A stretch of 64,000 bases of DNA from Sphingobacterium alkalisoli (GCF_005049105.1 NZ_SUKA01000002.1:372001-436000), one strand, 5' to 3'. Shown: positions 45,271 to 56,294, counted from the first letter of the stretch. Numbers and translations are program-made. Notes: generated by a model from the letters alone, not told the origin.

Positions 45271-46005
45271 AATCAGCGCTTTGTTATATTGATAGTTCAT
45301 TCTAGCAATATGTAGTACGGATATCTGTTGAGGGCATTCCACCTCGCAGGCCTCTGTGTTGGAGCAGTGTCCAAAACCTTCCTTATCCATTTGATTAACC
45401 ATTTGTATCACTCTTTCGGCCGATTCAATTTTGCCTTGAGGCAGTAGTGCCAAATGAGATATTTTCGCCGAAGTAAAGAGTGCAGCGCTTGAATTTTTGC
45501 AAACCGCTACGCAGGCTCCACAGCCAATGCAGGCTGCAGCATCAAAAGCAGCTTCAGTTACTTCGTGGGCAATAGGGATACTGTTAGATTCGGGAGCCTG
45601 TCCGGTAGAGACGGAGATGTACCCACCCGCTTGGATAATGTGATCAAATGCAGAACGGTCTATTTTCAGGTCTCTTAAAATTGGGAAAGCTGCTCCACGG
45701 AAAGGTTCTATGTAGACCGTTTGTCCATCTTTAAAGCTTCTCATGTGCAGCTGACAAGTAGTTGTTCCACTAAGCGGACCATGCGCACGGCCATTGATCA
45801 TCATCCCACAGGTTCCACAGATTCCCTCTCGGCAATCATGGTCAAACTCTATAACCCGCTCTCCCTGCCGGAGGAGCCGTTCGTTCAATAGATCCAGCAT
45901 TTCTAGAAAGGACATATGCACTGAAATACCATCGACCTCGTAGCTAACCATATTTCCTTTCACTTTCCTGTGCTCCTGACGCCAGATTTTTAGATATAAT
46001 TTCAT
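45244..46005 (-). CDS. sdhB: Succinate dehydrogenase/fumarate reductase iron-sulfur subunit
   Basis: ATG 46005 ([14 protein letters not shown]) is preferred over an upstream ATG at 46065 inside sdhA. The [2Fe-2S] site is [12 protein letters not shown] with a fourth Cys in GTTTCQLH. The [4Fe-4S] and [3Fe-4S] ligands are [13 protein letters not shown] and [17 protein letters not shown]. It passes electrons between the flavoprotein and the membrane quinone site. Overlaps the 3' end region of sdhA's frame by the first-codon choice only. It ends the operon. Confidence 0.95.
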   Translation of the reverse strand: MKLYLKIWRQEHRKVKGNMVSYEVDGISVHMSFLEMLDLLNERLLRQGERVIEFDHDCREGICGTCGMMINGRAHGPLSGTTTCQLHMRSFKDGQTVYIEPFRGAAFPILRDLKIDRSAFDHIIQAGGYISVSTGQAPESNSIPIAHEVTEAAFDAAACIGCGACVAVCKNSSAALFTSAKISHLALLPQGKIESAERVIQMVNQMDKEGFGHCSNTEACEVECPQQISVLHIARMNYQYNKALILIDRNAKS

Positions 46006-46027
46006 AAAATTGTCTTTAGATAAGTAA

Positions 46028-47941
46028 TTATTTATAACTTCTAACTGCAAGTTTAACCGTTTCAAAAATCAAGTTTTCCTTATGTAGTTCGGGCTGTTCG
46101 CTTTCGCCTTTCCACTTCCAGGCAGATACATAACAGAAATCGTCGTCATTACGGATTGCTTCACCGTCAGGAGTTTGGTATTCTTCCCGGAAATGTGCGC
46201 CACAGGATTCTTCCCTCTGTAGCGCATCATAACACATCAGCTCACCAAGTTCTAGGAAATCTGAAACCCGTCCCGCTTTTTCAAGCTCGGAATTTACTTG
46301 GTAGTCACCAGTTATGTTGAGTTCGTTATCAAAAGATTCTTTTAATGCCCTTATCTCTAGGATGGCCTGTTCTAAGCTCGCCTTAGATCTGGAAAGTCCG
46401 CATTTATCATAAAGCAACTTACCCAATGTTTTATGGAAATGATCGGCAGATAGATGTCCAGAAGAACTTAAGAGTTTATTCAGTTTTTCTTTAACATTAT
46501 TTGTGGCCTCTATAAAAGCGGGATGGTCGGTCGTTATTTTTTCGCTTTTTAGGTTTTCTGAAAGATAATTCGGAATAGTATACGGTGCAATGAAATAACC
46601 ATCCACGCAAGACTGTAGTAAAGAATTTGCGCCAAGCCTGTTAGCTCCATGATCCGAAAAGTTGGCTTCACCCAATGCAAAAAGCCCAGGAATAGTTGTC
46701 ATCAGTTCATAATCTACCCAAAGGCCCCCCATAGTAAAATGAGCAGCCGGCGAAATCAGCATGGGCTCCTTGTAGGCATCAACTCCGTTGATCTTCTCGT
46801 ACATACGGAAGAGGTTGCCATACTTTTCCTCGATTTTATCTCTGCCTTGCTCTTTAATTGCTTTTGAAAAATCTAGACATACGGCATTTTTCATAGGGCC
46901 GATACCACAGCCGGCATCAATTCTCTCCTTTGCTGCCCTTGAAGAGATGTCACGCGGTGAAAGGTTGCCAAAAGCAGGATAACGTCGTTCTAAATAATAA
47001 TCGCGTTCGTCTTCGGGAATGTCATTTAAGACTCTTTCATCTCCCATTTTTTTCGGCACCCAGATCCTTCCATCGTTACGAAGTGATTCGGACATCAGCG
47101 TAAGTTTGGATTGGGTTTCTCCGATCTGTGGTAGACAGGTTGGATGAAACTGGATCCAGCTTACGCCCGACATAAAAGCACCTTTTTTGTGAGCCCTCCA
47201 AATAGCTGAAGTATTACAACCCATGGCGAGGGTAGATAGGTAGTAAACCTTTCCATAGCCGCCGGTCGCCAACACGACTGCATTGGCTGCGTAGCTTTCT
47301 AGTTCGCCCGTTTCGAGATTTCGGGTAATGATCCCTCGTGCTTTCCCCTCTACCACAACTAAATCAAGCATTTCGTGGCGGGTATACATTTTGACTTTAC
47401 CTAATGACACCTGCCTCATTAAAGCTTGATAGGCTCCGATCATTAGCTGTTGTCCGGTTTGACCTCGCGCATAGAACGTACGAGATACTTGTACGCCCCC
47501 AAAAGAACGGTTAGCCAAATATCCAGCGTACTCTCTTGCGAAGGGAACGCCCTGTGCAACAGCTTGATCTATGAGTGCCAAGGAGCATTCTGCCAGACGA
47601 TAAACGTTGGCCTCGCGAGATCGGAAATCGCCTCCCTTTATCGTATCATAAAACATGCGGTAAACGCTGTCTCCATCATTTTTATAATTCTTGGCGGCGT
47701 TAACCCCGCCTTGTGCCGCTACCGAGTGAGCCCTGCGCGCAGAATCCTGGAAGCAAAAAGATAGTACGTTGTATCCCTGTTCTGCCAGTGTGGCTGCACA
47801 CGAAGAACCTGCAAGCCCTGTTCCGACAACGATAATATCGAGCTTCTTTCGATTGGCAGGGTTGATAAGTTTAGCGTTATCTTTATAGTTGCTCCATTTA
47901 TCGGCGAGATCACCAGTCGGAATTTTAGCGTCTATCATCAT
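46028..47941 (-). CDS. sdhA: Succinate dehydrogenase/fumarate reductase flavoprotein
   Basis: A 637-residue catalytic subunit. FAD-binding opening [21 protein letters not shown], the covalent-flavin His in [15 protein letters not shown], and substrate residues in FHPTCLP and [12 protein letters not shown]. Interconverts succinate and fumarate. The 4-base overlap with sdhC (ATGA at 47938-47941) and the following sdhB give the order sdhC-sdhA-sdhB. The length and the three-subunit layout fit the Bacteroidota class with a single cytochrome b subunit; direction of catalysis in the cell cannot be told from sequence. Confidence 0.96.
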   Translation of the reverse strand: MMIDAKIPTGDLADKWSNYKDNAKLINPANRKKLDIIVVGTGLAGSSCAATLAEQGYNVLSFCFQDSARRAHSVAAQGGVNAAKNYKNDGDSVYRMFYDTIKGGDFRSREANVYRLAECSLALIDQAVAQGVPFAREYAGYLANRSFGGVQVSRTFYARGQTGQQLMIGAYQALMRQVSLGKVKMYTRHEMLDLVVVEGKARGIITRNLETGELESYAANAVVLATGGYGKVYYLSTLAMGCNTSAIWRAHKKGAFMSGVSWIQFHPTCLPQIGETQSKLTLMSESLRNDGRIWVPKKMGDERVLNDIPEDERDYYLERRYPAFGNLSPRDISSRAAKERIDAGCGIGPMKNAVCLDFSKAIKEQGRDKIEEKYGNLFRMYEKINGVDAYKEPMLISPAAHFTMGGLWVDYELMTTIPGLFALGEANFSDHGANRLGANSLLQSCVDGYFIAPYTIPNYLSENLKSEKITTDHPAFIEATNNVKEKLNKLLSSSGHLSADHFHKTLGKLLYDKCGLSRSKASLEQAILEIRALKESFDNELNITGDYQVNSELEKAGRVSDFLELGELMCYDALQREESCGAHFREEYQTPDGEAIRNDDDFCYVSAWKWKGESEQPELHKENLIFETVKLAVRSYK

Positions 47942-48603
47942 GAATTTAGATTAAAATAAATGTAAAGAGGAATCAGCATAAAGCCCGCAGTGATCAATAT
48001 CGAATAAACCCATCCGAAGATTCGAACCAACAGCGCGTATTTGGGATGATAAAGACCGAGTGTTCGTGCCGCGCTAAAAAAGCCATGTAGTAGATGAAAT
48101 CCAAGCGCTATAAAGCAAATCTCATAAAGAATAATATACCATTCTTGCTGAAAGGAGCGAATGACAATTGAATATAGATCCTTATTTCCATTTGCATCTT
48201 GTGGCAGGCTCCCAAACTTATAAATGTACCAGTAATCTTTAAAGTGGATGATGAGGAAGATCAGAATAATGGTTCCCAGTATACCCATATTACGGCTACT
48301 CCATGAACTTACCTCACTTCGCTTATCGTAAATATACTTGGTGCCGTTTGCTTTGTTGTTTTTTCGGGTAATAAGGAGTGCGTAAACAGCATGCCCGATC
48401 AGCGAAAGATAAAGAACATAAGATATAATTTTAATCAATATATTTTGGGATAGGAGACGGGAGTACTGATTAAACTGTTCCCTGGCTTCGCTTTCTGGCA
48501 ATAACAGCTGCAGATTTCCCAGCAAATGGATCACCAAAAAGAGGCACAGGAATAGCCCTGTTGCCGCCATAATCAATTTCGAAGTTAAAGTAGTTTGTTT
48601 CAT
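47938..48603 (-). CDS. sdhC: Succinate dehydrogenase cytochrome b subunit
   Basis: A 221-residue integral membrane protein with five hydrophobic segments, starting at ATG 48603 ([16 protein letters not shown]). His residues in the helices, such as [26 protein letters not shown] and GFHLLHGFF, fit the two-haem b cytochrome of the Bacteroides/Wolinella type, which carries quinone. There is no second anchor subunit nearby, as expected. It starts seven bases after the DASS transporter stop, so it is co-transcribed with it. Confidence 0.93.
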   Translation of the reverse strand: MKQTTLTSKLIMAATGLFLCLFLVIHLLGNLQLLLPESEAREQFNQYSRLLSQNILIKIISYVLYLSLIGHAVYALLITRKNNKANGTKYIYDKRSEVSSWSSRNMGILGTIILIFLIIHFKDYWYIYKFGSLPQDANGNKDLYSIVIRSFQQEWYIILYEICFIALGFHLLHGFFSAARTLGLYHPKYALLVRIFGWVYSILITAGFMLIPLYIYFNLNS

Positions 48604-48610
48604 ATTTTCT

Positions 48611-50041
48611 CTACCACAATCCGATGGCCTTCCACCATAAACCACCGACTAGAAACCAGACAGTTAAAAAAAGTACACTCATCAAAAATCCCTGTTTCCA
48701 CCAATCTTTGAGATCGACATAAGTGCTTCCGAAAAATATGGGTGCAGGCCCATGCCCGTAATGGGTGAGCGATCCCATTAATGACGCGCAGGCTCCAAGA
48801 AAAATGGCAAGCATAGTGCCGGGGACGCCAACAGCGATACCTACGGCCAAAAATACGGAATACATGGCTGCAACCTGTGCTGTTGCACTGGCAAACATGT
48901 AATGGCAATAAGAATATACTAAAATGATGACCGGAAAGGCTAGTTGCCAGCTCAAATGTGCCATTTGGCCACCTACTAATTGACCGAACCATCCGATAAA
49001 GCCTAGTGAGTTTAAAAACGACCCCATCATGACCAGTGAAGAGAACCAAACAATGGTATCCCATGCACCTTTTTCAGATTTTACGTCCTCCCAAGTGAGT
49101 ACACCGCATAACAGCAGGATACAAAGTCCGATCAATGCGCCGGTGGTGGCGTCAATGGCAAAAAGATTTCCAAATATCCAAAGTACGAGCAGAATAAAAA
49201 ATGTTGCCACCATCAGCCATTCTTTGATGGTCATCGGTCCCATTTCCTTTAGTTGTTTGGCTGCAATTGCAGGCGCTTCTTTTGTTTCCTTAAGCTCGGG
49301 TGGAAACACCTTGTACAGGAATATTGGAACCAATAAAAAGCAAACAAGACCGGGAACGAGTGCGGCAATTGCCCAACTCCCCCAGGTGATCGTGACGCCT
49401 AGATCCCGTGCAAATTTCTGCGCCATGGGATTACTCGCAGTAGCAGTTAAAAACATGACCGAAGTAATCATATTTGCGTTATAACTGCTTAAGGTCAGAA
49501 AGGCACCAATTTTCCGGTGGGTTTCTGCCTTTTCAGGTACGGAGCCCATGTTCATGGCGATGGATTTCATGATCGGAAAGATGACACCGCCAGCCCTTGC
49601 CGTATTACTAGGTATTGCAGGGGCTAAAATAAGATCGGCAGTATTCAGCCCGTAAGCTAAGCCAAGCGGGCTTTTACCAAAAATTCTGATAAAGCTATAG
49701 GCAATTCTTGTTCCAAGGCCTGTTTTGATGAACCCCCTGGCGATGAAAAAGGCCAGGCCAATTAACCAAATGGTGGAGTTCCCAAAACCGCTTAATGCGT
49801 TTTGAATGGATTTAACCGGATCACCTGGAGCAAGTACTTGTGTAGCAGCGCATAAGGTGATGCCAATAACGGCCATTGTACCCATTGTTGCTGCTTTGGA
49901 AATGATACCAACGATGGTCGCCACAAAGATGGCCAACAAGTGCCAAGCATTAGACTTTACACCCTCGGGTACAGGAGAAATCCAGATGGCCACCCCAACG
50001 ACGAGGGTGATAATAAGCGATTTAAAGTTTATCTCTTTCAT
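48611..50041 (-). CDS. DASS-family dicarboxylate transporter
   Basis: A 476-residue membrane protein of the divalent-anion:sodium symporter / 2-oxoglutarate-malate translocator type. About twelve hydrophobic segments; recognisable parts are GTMAVIGITLCAATQVL, NTADLILAPAIPSNTARAGG and SNPMAQKFARDLG. The SNT and related loops form the substrate site. Brings in or exchanges C4-dicarboxylates (succinate, fumarate, malate). Preceding an sdh operon and following a porin gene, it supplies substrate for the enzyme or expels its product; direction unknown. Confidence 0.9.
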   Translation of the reverse strand: MKEINFKSLIITLVVGVAIWISPVPEGVKSNAWHLLAIFVATIVGIISKAATMGTMAVIGITLCAATQVLAPGDPVKSIQNALSGFGNSTIWLIGLAFFIARGFIKTGLGTRIAYSFIRIFGKSPLGLAYGLNTADLILAPAIPSNTARAGGVIFPIMKSIAMNMGSVPEKAETHRKIGAFLTLSSYNANMITSVMFLTATASNPMAQKFARDLGVTITWGSWAIAALVPGLVCFLLVPIFLYKVFPPELKETKEAPAIAAKQLKEMGPMTIKEWLMVATFFILLVLWIFGNLFAIDATTGALIGLCILLLCGVLTWEDVKSEKGAWDTIVWFSSLVMMGSFLNSLGFIGWFGQLVGGQMAHLSWQLAFPVIILVYSYCHYMFASATAQVAAMYSVFLAVGIAVGVPGTMLAIFLGACASLMGSLTHYGHGPAPIFFGSTYVDLKDWWKQGFLMSVLFLTVWFLVGGLWWKAIGLW

Positions 50042-50050
50042 ACTATTTGA

Positions 50051-51202
50051 TTAAAACCGTATTTGTAACTGTACGTAGCCCAGGTTGCGGTCGTAAAGGG
50101 TGCTTAAAGGCTCTTGGGTTTTAAAACGGTCTATCGCTACACCGATCTGCAGGGCAGCATAAAAATCATCTGCAAAGATTAGCGATATATTGGGAATTAA
50201 AGTCTTACGTGGATTACTCGAAAGCTTATAGTTCTCATCGAAATACTCATACCGGCAGGAGAACTCTAATGCGCGTAATCTTCTGCTTTGGTGGTTATAG
50301 CGCAGTGTTGGGAAGAAGTAAAATCCCTGCATCTGATATTCGCCTATATCGGGCCGTGCAAGTTGCTCATCGGCATTATAGGCCAGAAAATTCGATCCCA
50401 TTTTGTATTCGGCCATGACCAATAGATCCAGTTTATGTAATAAAGGGATCTTTGTCGTCACATCTGCACCGTAGGCCTTACCTGTGCTGCTTGCCGCCAC
50501 ACTCCCTGATCCTACATTGACGCCAAGGGTAAGGCTTTTAAGAAAATCGCCTTCCAGTCGGGCATACAGGTTTTTGGTATTATTGTCATCTGAAGTCTGG
50601 TTCTTATTGTTTCCATTGTAAGCTCCGGCAAAATAGCGAAGTTTTCCGCTAGGTATCACATTCCCAAAAGCAGATAGTCCGATTTGAAAGCTCTGCCAAC
50701 CATTTTTTCCAAAAGCATAATATTGGTTAGAAAAATCCAATGTACGGATGATGTCAACGGCAATCGCATCTTCGATGCCGAAAAAGGGACGGAACTGCCC
50801 GGCTTGAATATGGAAATATTTGTTAAGCGAATATTTGATGTATGCATTTTCAAGTACCTTGTTGGTTGGATTGTTACTGAAATCGGCTAAATTGGCCAGA
50901 ATATTTGCAGAGAAGCGATCGTTAATATCTCCTTTTACCATTATTCTTGCTCTTTTAACTAAAAAAGTATTGGATATACCCGTAGACGTACCTGCATCAA
51001 AATTCTTTCCGTTAACATCTACATCTTTATCTAAAGCAACTACATATCTGGTTTGCAGTACACCTGCAAATGTTAGTTTTCTTTTGTAGGCCGAATAGTT
51101 TTTTAGGGTATCAACCAACCCGGTTTGATCCTTTTGCTGTCCCTGCGCAGAAAGTAAACCTCCAAAAAGGATGATGATAAGCAACAGATTTATGTCTTTC
51201 AC
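50051..51202 (-). CDS. OprP/OprO-like porin
   Basis: A 383-residue outer-membrane beta-barrel. Signal peptide LLLIIILFGGLLSAQGQ, then an amphipathic N-terminal strand and the family start TFAGVLQTRY, the KRARIMVKGDIND motif and QAGQFRPFFGIE. Ends with LGYVQLQIRF, a C-terminal aromatic. Phosphate-selective-porin fold, but the channel's true substrate is open; here a dicarboxylate is plausible because the gene heads the DASS-sdh operon, nine bases before the transporter gene. Confidence 0.85.
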   Translation of the reverse strand: MKDINLLLIIILFGGLLSAQGQQKDQTGLVDTLKNYSAYKRKLTFAGVLQTRYVVALDKDVDVNGKNFDAGTSTGISNTFLVKRARIMVKGDINDRFSANILANLADFSNNPTNKVLENAYIKYSLNKYFHIQAGQFRPFFGIEDAIAVDIIRTLDFSNQYYAFGKNGWQSFQIGLSAFGNVIPSGKLRYFAGAYNGNNKNQTSDDNNTKNLYARLEGDFLKSLTLGVNVGSGSVAASSTGKAYGADVTTKIPLLHKLDLLVMAEYKMGSNFLAYNADEQLARPDIGEYQMQGFYFFPTLRYNHQSRRLRALEFSCRYEYFDENYKLSSNPRKTLIPNISLIFADDFYAALQIGVAIDRFKTQEPLSTLYDRNLGYVQLQIRF

Positions 51203-51270
51203 ATTAGTGTGCTTTATAATTTTGTGGTATTAATGCACGACAAAAATGCAAAGGTTTTGGTCAAATCACC

Positions 51271-51284
51271 ATGATGCAAATCAA
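51271..51284 (-). promoter_or_regulatory. FNR/Crp-like box before the porin-DASS-sdh operon
   Basis: On the minus strand the site reads TTGAT-TTGC-ATCAT, matching nine of the ten fixed positions of TTGATnnnnATCAA. It is about 69 bases before the porin start, in the only sizeable gap of the operon. A second weaker pair (TTGAT...ATCA) lies just upstream at 51290-51306. Confidence 0.4.
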
Positions 51285-51354
51285 GGTGCTTGATGATTCT
51301 AATCAGCGAGGAGGTGATAAGCTGATAGAGCGTGTTGAAACCACGACCAAGGTG

Positions 51355-54300
51355 TTATTTTTTTGAGTTTTCTTCGCTTGTAAGAAGAGGTAGACTAAAG
51401 AAAAATGAGGAACCTTTATTAATTTCACTTTCTACCCATACCTTTCCAGAGTGTACTTTAATAATTTCAGCAGACAGATATAGCCCTAATCCAAAACCTG
51501 AAACAAATTTTGCTTTGCTGTTTCCTACTCTAAAATAGCGGTCGAATAGCCTTTTCAGGTTCTCTGTGCTGATACCTACTCCTTTGTCTTTTACGCAAAC
51601 TTGCGCCATTCCGTCGTGCTCTACCATTGAAATTTCAATAACTTTCTGTTGAGGAGAGTATTTGATCGCATTGCTTAAAAAGTTGTTTAAGACCTGTGCA
51701 ATTTTATCACGATCCGCATCGATGATTAAGTCCGGTCCATGATTGAAGATGATATCAATCGATTTATTTACCACGATAGTTTCTTCTATAACGTCGTCAA
51801 TTAAACTGTTCATCTGAAAAGCTGTTCGATCGAGATGAATTTTTCCATTTTCAAAACTCGTAATTGTTAGAAAGCCATTGATCATACTGTTCATCCGCTT
51901 CATTAGAAGACTCACCTTGGATAGATAAGGCATAACGAGAGGCTCGTCTACCTTTTTTAGTCGCTGCGTAACTAATTGTATGTAAGCCTGGATAGTGGTA
52001 AGCGGAGATCTTAAGTCATGGCTCACCATTGCGATGAAGTCATTTTTTCGAAGTTCATCCTGTTTACGAGTGGTAATATCATTTATAATTCCTGTAAAAT
52101 ACATCGGAATTTTCTCGCTGTTATACGAAATGTTTCCTATTATCCTAGCCCAACGCAGCTGTTTATTGTTAAACTTTAGAAAGGGAAATTCCAAATCACA
52201 TTTGTCACCCCTGCTAATACTTTTTTCAATAATTTCAATCAGTTTTTCCCTGTACGCTTTGTCAATACATTCAACGAAGTCTTCATAATTAAGTGCCTGC
52301 TCTGCATGAAATCCGAATATCGCCTTAAAGTGGAATGAAGTCTGGAACTCCCGTGTTTTAGCATGAATGGAAAATGTGCCTAGTTCGGCAGAATCTATAC
52401 TCATACCAAGCATTTTGCTACTGATGTCCAATGCCAACTGCGCAGTCTTCAGTGCGGTAATGTCATTAAAGGTAATAATGGCACCGCTATTCTTTTCATC
52501 CGACTGCCGAACATAGGGCATGGTCATCACTTGATACCATTTTCCGTTATTGGTTTCAATTTCCTTGGAAATCACCTCACCGTTGCTCAGGACATTTTTA
52601 ACATCCTCTATAAGGGTTTCAAATTTTATATTGGTGGTGATGTTACTTAGTGGCCTGCCAATATCGGATTCTAACAAATTAATCTGTTTTACTGTACCTG
52701 GAGAAAATTTCATCAGGAGCAGATCATCATTTATAAATAACTGCCCATTGATATTACTCCGGAAATAATTATTTAGATCATCATTGATATTCAGCAACTC
52801 CTTGTTTTTTAATTGATACTCCGAATTAATGGTGTCCAATTCTTCGTTTACGGACTGCATTTCTTCATTGGTACTTTGCATTTCTTCATTGGCAGAAATC
52901 ATTTCTTCATTAAATGACTGCACATTTTCATTGGAAGAATCCAGTTGTTCGTAAGCAGAGCTGAGTTTCTCTTTTATGTCCCGTAATTCCTGTTCCAGAT
53001 TAACCGTATACTGATCACGAAAGATAGTATCATCAAAAGCCATAATTTCTTCTGGCGAAGCTTCAAGCTGTTCCTGTGCTGTAAAGGTTACCATTAATAA
53101 CTTCTGTTGGCCGTTTTTAGCTACTAGCGGACTTATTGCCAGGTTTACGTTGACCAACGAACCAGCCATATGGATCTTTATACCCTTTAAATGCGCTATT
53201 TCATTTGTCTTCAATACAGTATTACTCAGCGTACTGAACGCGATCGCTAATTTTCTAGGCAATAGCTCCTCCAAATTTGATGTAAAGTGCTTTGGTAGTA
53301 AATATTTGCTCGTATCTCCATAAGACTTTACCACTTCCTTGTGTTCATCGACACATATCACTAAATAGTCCTTTTCATAAGCAAGTTTGGTATGCATTAG
53401 TTCGCCAAGCGATGAGAGCGAATCATTTACAACTCGTTCATTACTGATATAATGAGACCTGTTTCTAACCTCTATGGAATCTGGCATAGAAAAAGCATCA
53501 AAGCTGACAGTTTTCTTTGATTTGATATTCTTGTATAACTTATATTGTTTATTGGCTACCGCTAGATTCTCTATGATGGGCATGGGATTCTCACTTGAAC
53601 CCAGAAACAAGTAACCATCCATTTTGAGTCCAAAAAGCAACATACTAAAGATCTTTTTTTGCAATACAGGTGTCATATAAATCAGTAAATTACGACAACT
53701 GATAAAATGCATATTGCAATAGGGGGGATTTTTAACGAGATCATGTTGGGCAAAGATTGCCATTTTACGAATGCTAGGCTTAATTCTATAATGATGGCCT
53801 TCCTTTATAAAATACTTCTGCAATCTTTCGGCAGACATATCATTTGCAATATCCTGGGTATAAATACCCTTACCAGCATGAATCAAAGCAGTATTGTCAA
53901 TATCGGTGGCAAATATTTTCACAACAATATGTTCCAGATCTCCTATCAATTGTTCGGCAATAAGGATGGCCAAAGAATACACCTCTTCTCCTGTGGCACA
54001 ACCCGCTACCCAAATTTTTAGTTCTTCTTTGGGTGCGAGTTTTTTTAGCATACTGGGCACAATATTGTGCCCGATATAGTCAAAAGCTTCCTTGTCTCTA
54101 AAGAATGACGTCACACTGATCATGAATTCTTTGGACAGCGCTTCGATTTCCGTGGGGGAGATCTTTAAAAATTCAAGATACTTTTCTAGGCTACTAAAAT
54201 CATGGTAGGCTGCTCGCCGTTTGGTACGCCTCAATATCGTAGCGTGTTTATAATCGGAAAAATCAAGTGGGGACTGCTCACTGATTAATTCGACGATAGC

Positions 54301-54912
54301 TTTAAGACTTAAAGCTTCTTTATCGGTTTCAATTTGTAAACGCCCCTCAGATTCTACATAATCTTCAATCGCGCCCGGCATCGCAGCAGGTTCTAATATG
54401 AGATCTACCAATCCGGTAGCTATAGCACTGGATGGCATGCTGGGAAACTCAGACGTTTCGGGATTGCGGGCAATCACCATTCCACCTGCCTCTTTGATCG
54501 CCACGAGACCCGCAGAGCCATCTTTACCTAAACCCGAAAGAATAACACCTATTGCTTTACCACCCCAATCTGTTGCTAACGAATTAAAAAATATATTGAT
54601 CGTTAGATGCGGTCCTTCTGCTCCTCCCTTGTCCGTTAGATGCAACCTATTCGCTTGAATAGTCATGTATTTATCGTGTGGAATAAGGTAAACTTTATTG
54701 CACTCCACAAACTTACCCTCGGTAGCTTCTATTACGGATAGCTTACTATGTTTAGCCAACAATTCCACCATGCTGCTTTTAAAGGAAGCGGAAAGGTGTT
54801 GGACAATGACGTAAGACACACCATCTAATGGCGTATGATCAAAAAATGAATTGAGTTCAACCAAGCCACCTGCGGACGCGCCAATCGCGATTATATGTTT
54901 TGGCTGATTCAT
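51355..54912 (-). CDS. CheB-CheR-PAS hybrid histidine kinase
   Basis: An 1185-residue cytoplasmic multidomain protein. CheB methylesterase at 1-190 (catalytic S12-S14 region IGASAGG, VQHLSASF and LGKDGSAG), CheR methyltransferase at 215-475 (WVAGCATGEEVYSLAI), a long Glu-Asn-rich coiled coil at about 650-735 (EEMQSTNEEMQSVNEELD), two PAS-like domains at about 740-975, then HisKA with H965 in MVSHDL and an HATPase domain (NNFLSNAIKYS, GFGLGLYLS). It lacks its own receiver, so it must phosphorylate another protein; the divergent receiver-Crp regulator 236 bases away is the obvious candidate. There is no chemotaxis cluster here, so the CheB/CheR parts serve a sensory role. Confidence 0.92.
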   Translation of the reverse strand: MNQPKHIIAIGASAGGLVELNSFFDHTPLDGVSYVIVQHLSASFKSSMVELLAKHSKLSVIEATEGKFVECNKVYLIPHDKYMTIQANRLHLTDKGGAEGPHLTINIFFNSLATDWGGKAIGVILSGLGKDGSAGLVAIKEAGGMVIARNPETSEFPSMPSSAIATGLVDLILEPAAMPGAIEDYVESEGRLQIETDKEALSLKAIVELISEQSPLDFSDYKHATILRRTKRRAAYHDFSSLEKYLEFLKISPTEIEALSKEFMISVTSFFRDKEAFDYIGHNIVPSMLKKLAPKEELKIWVAGCATGEEVYSLAILIAEQLIGDLEHIVVKIFATDIDNTALIHAGKGIYTQDIANDMSAERLQKYFIKEGHHYRIKPSIRKMAIFAQHDLVKNPPYCNMHFISCRNLLIYMTPVLQKKIFSMLLFGLKMDGYLFLGSSENPMPIIENLAVANKQYKLYKNIKSKKTVSFDAFSMPDSIEVRNRSHYISNERVVNDSLSSLGELMHTKLAYEKDYLVICVDEHKEVVKSYGDTSKYLLPKHFTSNLEELLPRKLAIAFSTLSNTVLKTNEIAHLKGIKIHMAGSLVNVNLAISPLVAKNGQQKLLMVTFTAQEQLEASPEEIMAFDDTIFRDQYTVNLEQELRDIKEKLSSAYEQLDSSNENVQSFNEEMISANEEMQSTNEEMQSVNEELDTINSEYQLKNKELLNINDDLNNYFRSNINGQLFINDDLLLMKFSPGTVKQINLLESDIGRPLSNITTNIKFETLIEDVKNVLSNGEVISKEIETNNGKWYQVMTMPYVRQSDEKNSGAIITFNDITALKTAQLALDISSKMLGMSIDSAELGTFSIHAKTREFQTSFHFKAIFGFHAEQALNYEDFVECIDKAYREKLIEIIEKSISRGDKCDLEFPFLKFNNKQLRWARIIGNISYNSEKIPMYFTGIINDITTRKQDELRKNDFIAMVSHDLRSPLTTIQAYIQLVTQRLKKVDEPLVMPYLSKVSLLMKRMNSMINGFLTITSFENGKIHLDRTAFQMNSLIDDVIEETIVVNKSIDIIFNHGPDLIIDADRDKIAQVLNNFLSNAIKYSPQQKVIEISMVEHDGMAQVCVKDKGVGISTENLKRLFDRYFRVGNSKAKFVSGFGLGLYLSAEIIKVHSGKVWVESEINKGSSFFFSLPLLTSEENSKK

Positions 54913-55038
54913 AGCCCAATACAGTTAGAAGCTATTTTTTTCATGAGTTGGGGAATTAGAAGGTGGTTTTGAAATTTGTTCATTAGTAAATATACGTAAT
55001 TCGTAGGCGGTAAGAAATGATGATAACACAAGCGATTG

Positions 55039-55052
55039 ATGACCGTGGTCAT
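55039..55052. promoter_or_regulatory. Short palindrome in the divergent kinase/regulator promoter
   Basis: ATGACC and GGTCAT arms of six bases separated by GT. Located about 127 bases before the kinase start and 97 before the regulator start, consistent with an operator for the Crp-type regulator. Confidence 0.35.
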
Positions 55053-55148
55053 TAATTGCCGATAATAGATCAGTATTATTGAAACAAAGATAGGTTTTAG
55101 ATTGTTATTTTTAAGGGATAGGTTAAACAATCTTAAAATCAATAATTT

Positions 55149-56213
55149 ATGGAAGAGGCTATTGTGCTTAAAGCTAAAGTATTGGTCATCGAAGATCACG
55201 ATCCGGTTAGGATAAGCATAATAGAGATGCTCGAAATGGCCAACTATAAAGTTTTCGAAGCCGACAATGGAAAACTTGGTATCGAAATGGCCTTGAGACA
55301 CCGTCCGGATATTATCTTGTGTGATATTATGATGCCTGGGCTAGACGGCTATGGTGTATTGCACATGCTAAATAAATATGTGGAAACCTCTACCACTCCC
55401 TTTATTTTTCTTTCAGCAAAAGCAGATCACGCCGATTTGCGAAAAGGAATGGAAATGGGAGCTGACGACTATTTGACTAAACCATTTGACGATATGGAAT
55501 TGCTCAATGCTATTGATGTTCGCCTTAGAAAAAAAGCTTATTACGAAATTCAACAAAAAAACAATGAATTTAAGAAGCTCCTCTCTAAAACAGATGGACT
55601 GACTGAATTTGCTCAACTCATAAACGGACATAAAAATCGTGAGTTTAAGAAAAATCAGGTTATTTATTACGAATCGGACTTGGGGCGTGGTTTGTATCTG
55701 GTTATAGAGGGTAGGGTGAAAACAATCAAATTGTCGGAGGATGGACGTGAATTGATGACAGGTATGTATGTAGAGGGCGACTATATTGGGATAAACACCT
55801 TTTTCAGTAATACACCTTATCGTGATACGGCAACGGCTATGGAGGATAGCAAAATTTGTATTATTCCGGTTGAGGAAATGGAAAATATACTTGGTTTATA
55901 CCCCGAGGTTGCCAGAAAATTTATTCATCTGCTTTCAAATGACAATAGAGAAAAGGAAGAACAACTTCTTCAACTGGCATACAATTCGGTAAGAAAAAAA
56001 ATGGCCAGTGCTATTCTTCGCTTGTACCGTCAACAAACTGTTAAAAATGAACTGCTTTCAATTGCAAGAGACGATTTAGCAGCTATGTCCTGTATGGCGA
56101 CAGAGACCGTTAGCAGAACCTTGTCTGACTTTAGAGACGAAAAATTGATTGACCGTAAGGGCGTAATTATTACGATACTTGATCTTGAAGGGCTTTTAAA
56201 AATAAAAAACTAG
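55149..56213 (+). CDS. Receiver-Crp/Fnr fusion response regulator
   Basis: A 354-residue regulator with two known parts. The N-terminal receiver (residues 10-125) has D59 in LCDIMMPG and K111 in DYLTKPF. A cNMP-binding-like domain (about 150-255, YESDLGRGLYLVIEGRVK) and a Crp-type winged helix (about 295-350, DDLAAMSCMATETVSRTLSDF) follow. So phosphorylation controls a Crp-like DNA-binding protein. Divergently transcribed from the kinase, which lacks a receiver, they form a two-component pair. Its targets may include the porin-DASS-sdh operon or atp genes on either side, inferred from FNR-like sites. Confidence 0.9.
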   Translation: MEEAIVLKAKVLVIEDHDPVRISIIEMLEMANYKVFEADNGKLGIEMALRHRPDIILCDIMMPGLDGYGVLHMLNKYVETSTTPFIFLSAKADHADLRKGMEMGADDYLTKPFDDMELLNAIDVRLRKKAYYEIQQKNNEFKKLLSKTDGLTEFAQLINGHKNREFKKNQVIYYESDLGRGLYLVIEGRVKTIKLSEDGRELMTGMYVEGDYIGINTFFSNTPYRDTATAMEDSKICIIPVEEMENILGLYPEVARKFIHLLSNDNREKEEQLLQLAYNSVRKKMASAILRLYRQQTVKNELLSIARDDLAAMSCMATETVSRTLSDFRDEKLIDRKGVIITILDLEGLLKIKN

Positions 56214-56294
56214 GGGGTTGTCTATGTCTGGGCCACTCTTTTTATATATTTCATCTAACTTTTAGCTTTCTCTACTAGTTAAAACAATATTTTA

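Noticed and set aside
54909..55301. Minus-strand 130-codon frame
   Set aside because: It overlaps the start of the receiver-Crp gene and the divergent promoter, and has a composition typical of a shadow frame.
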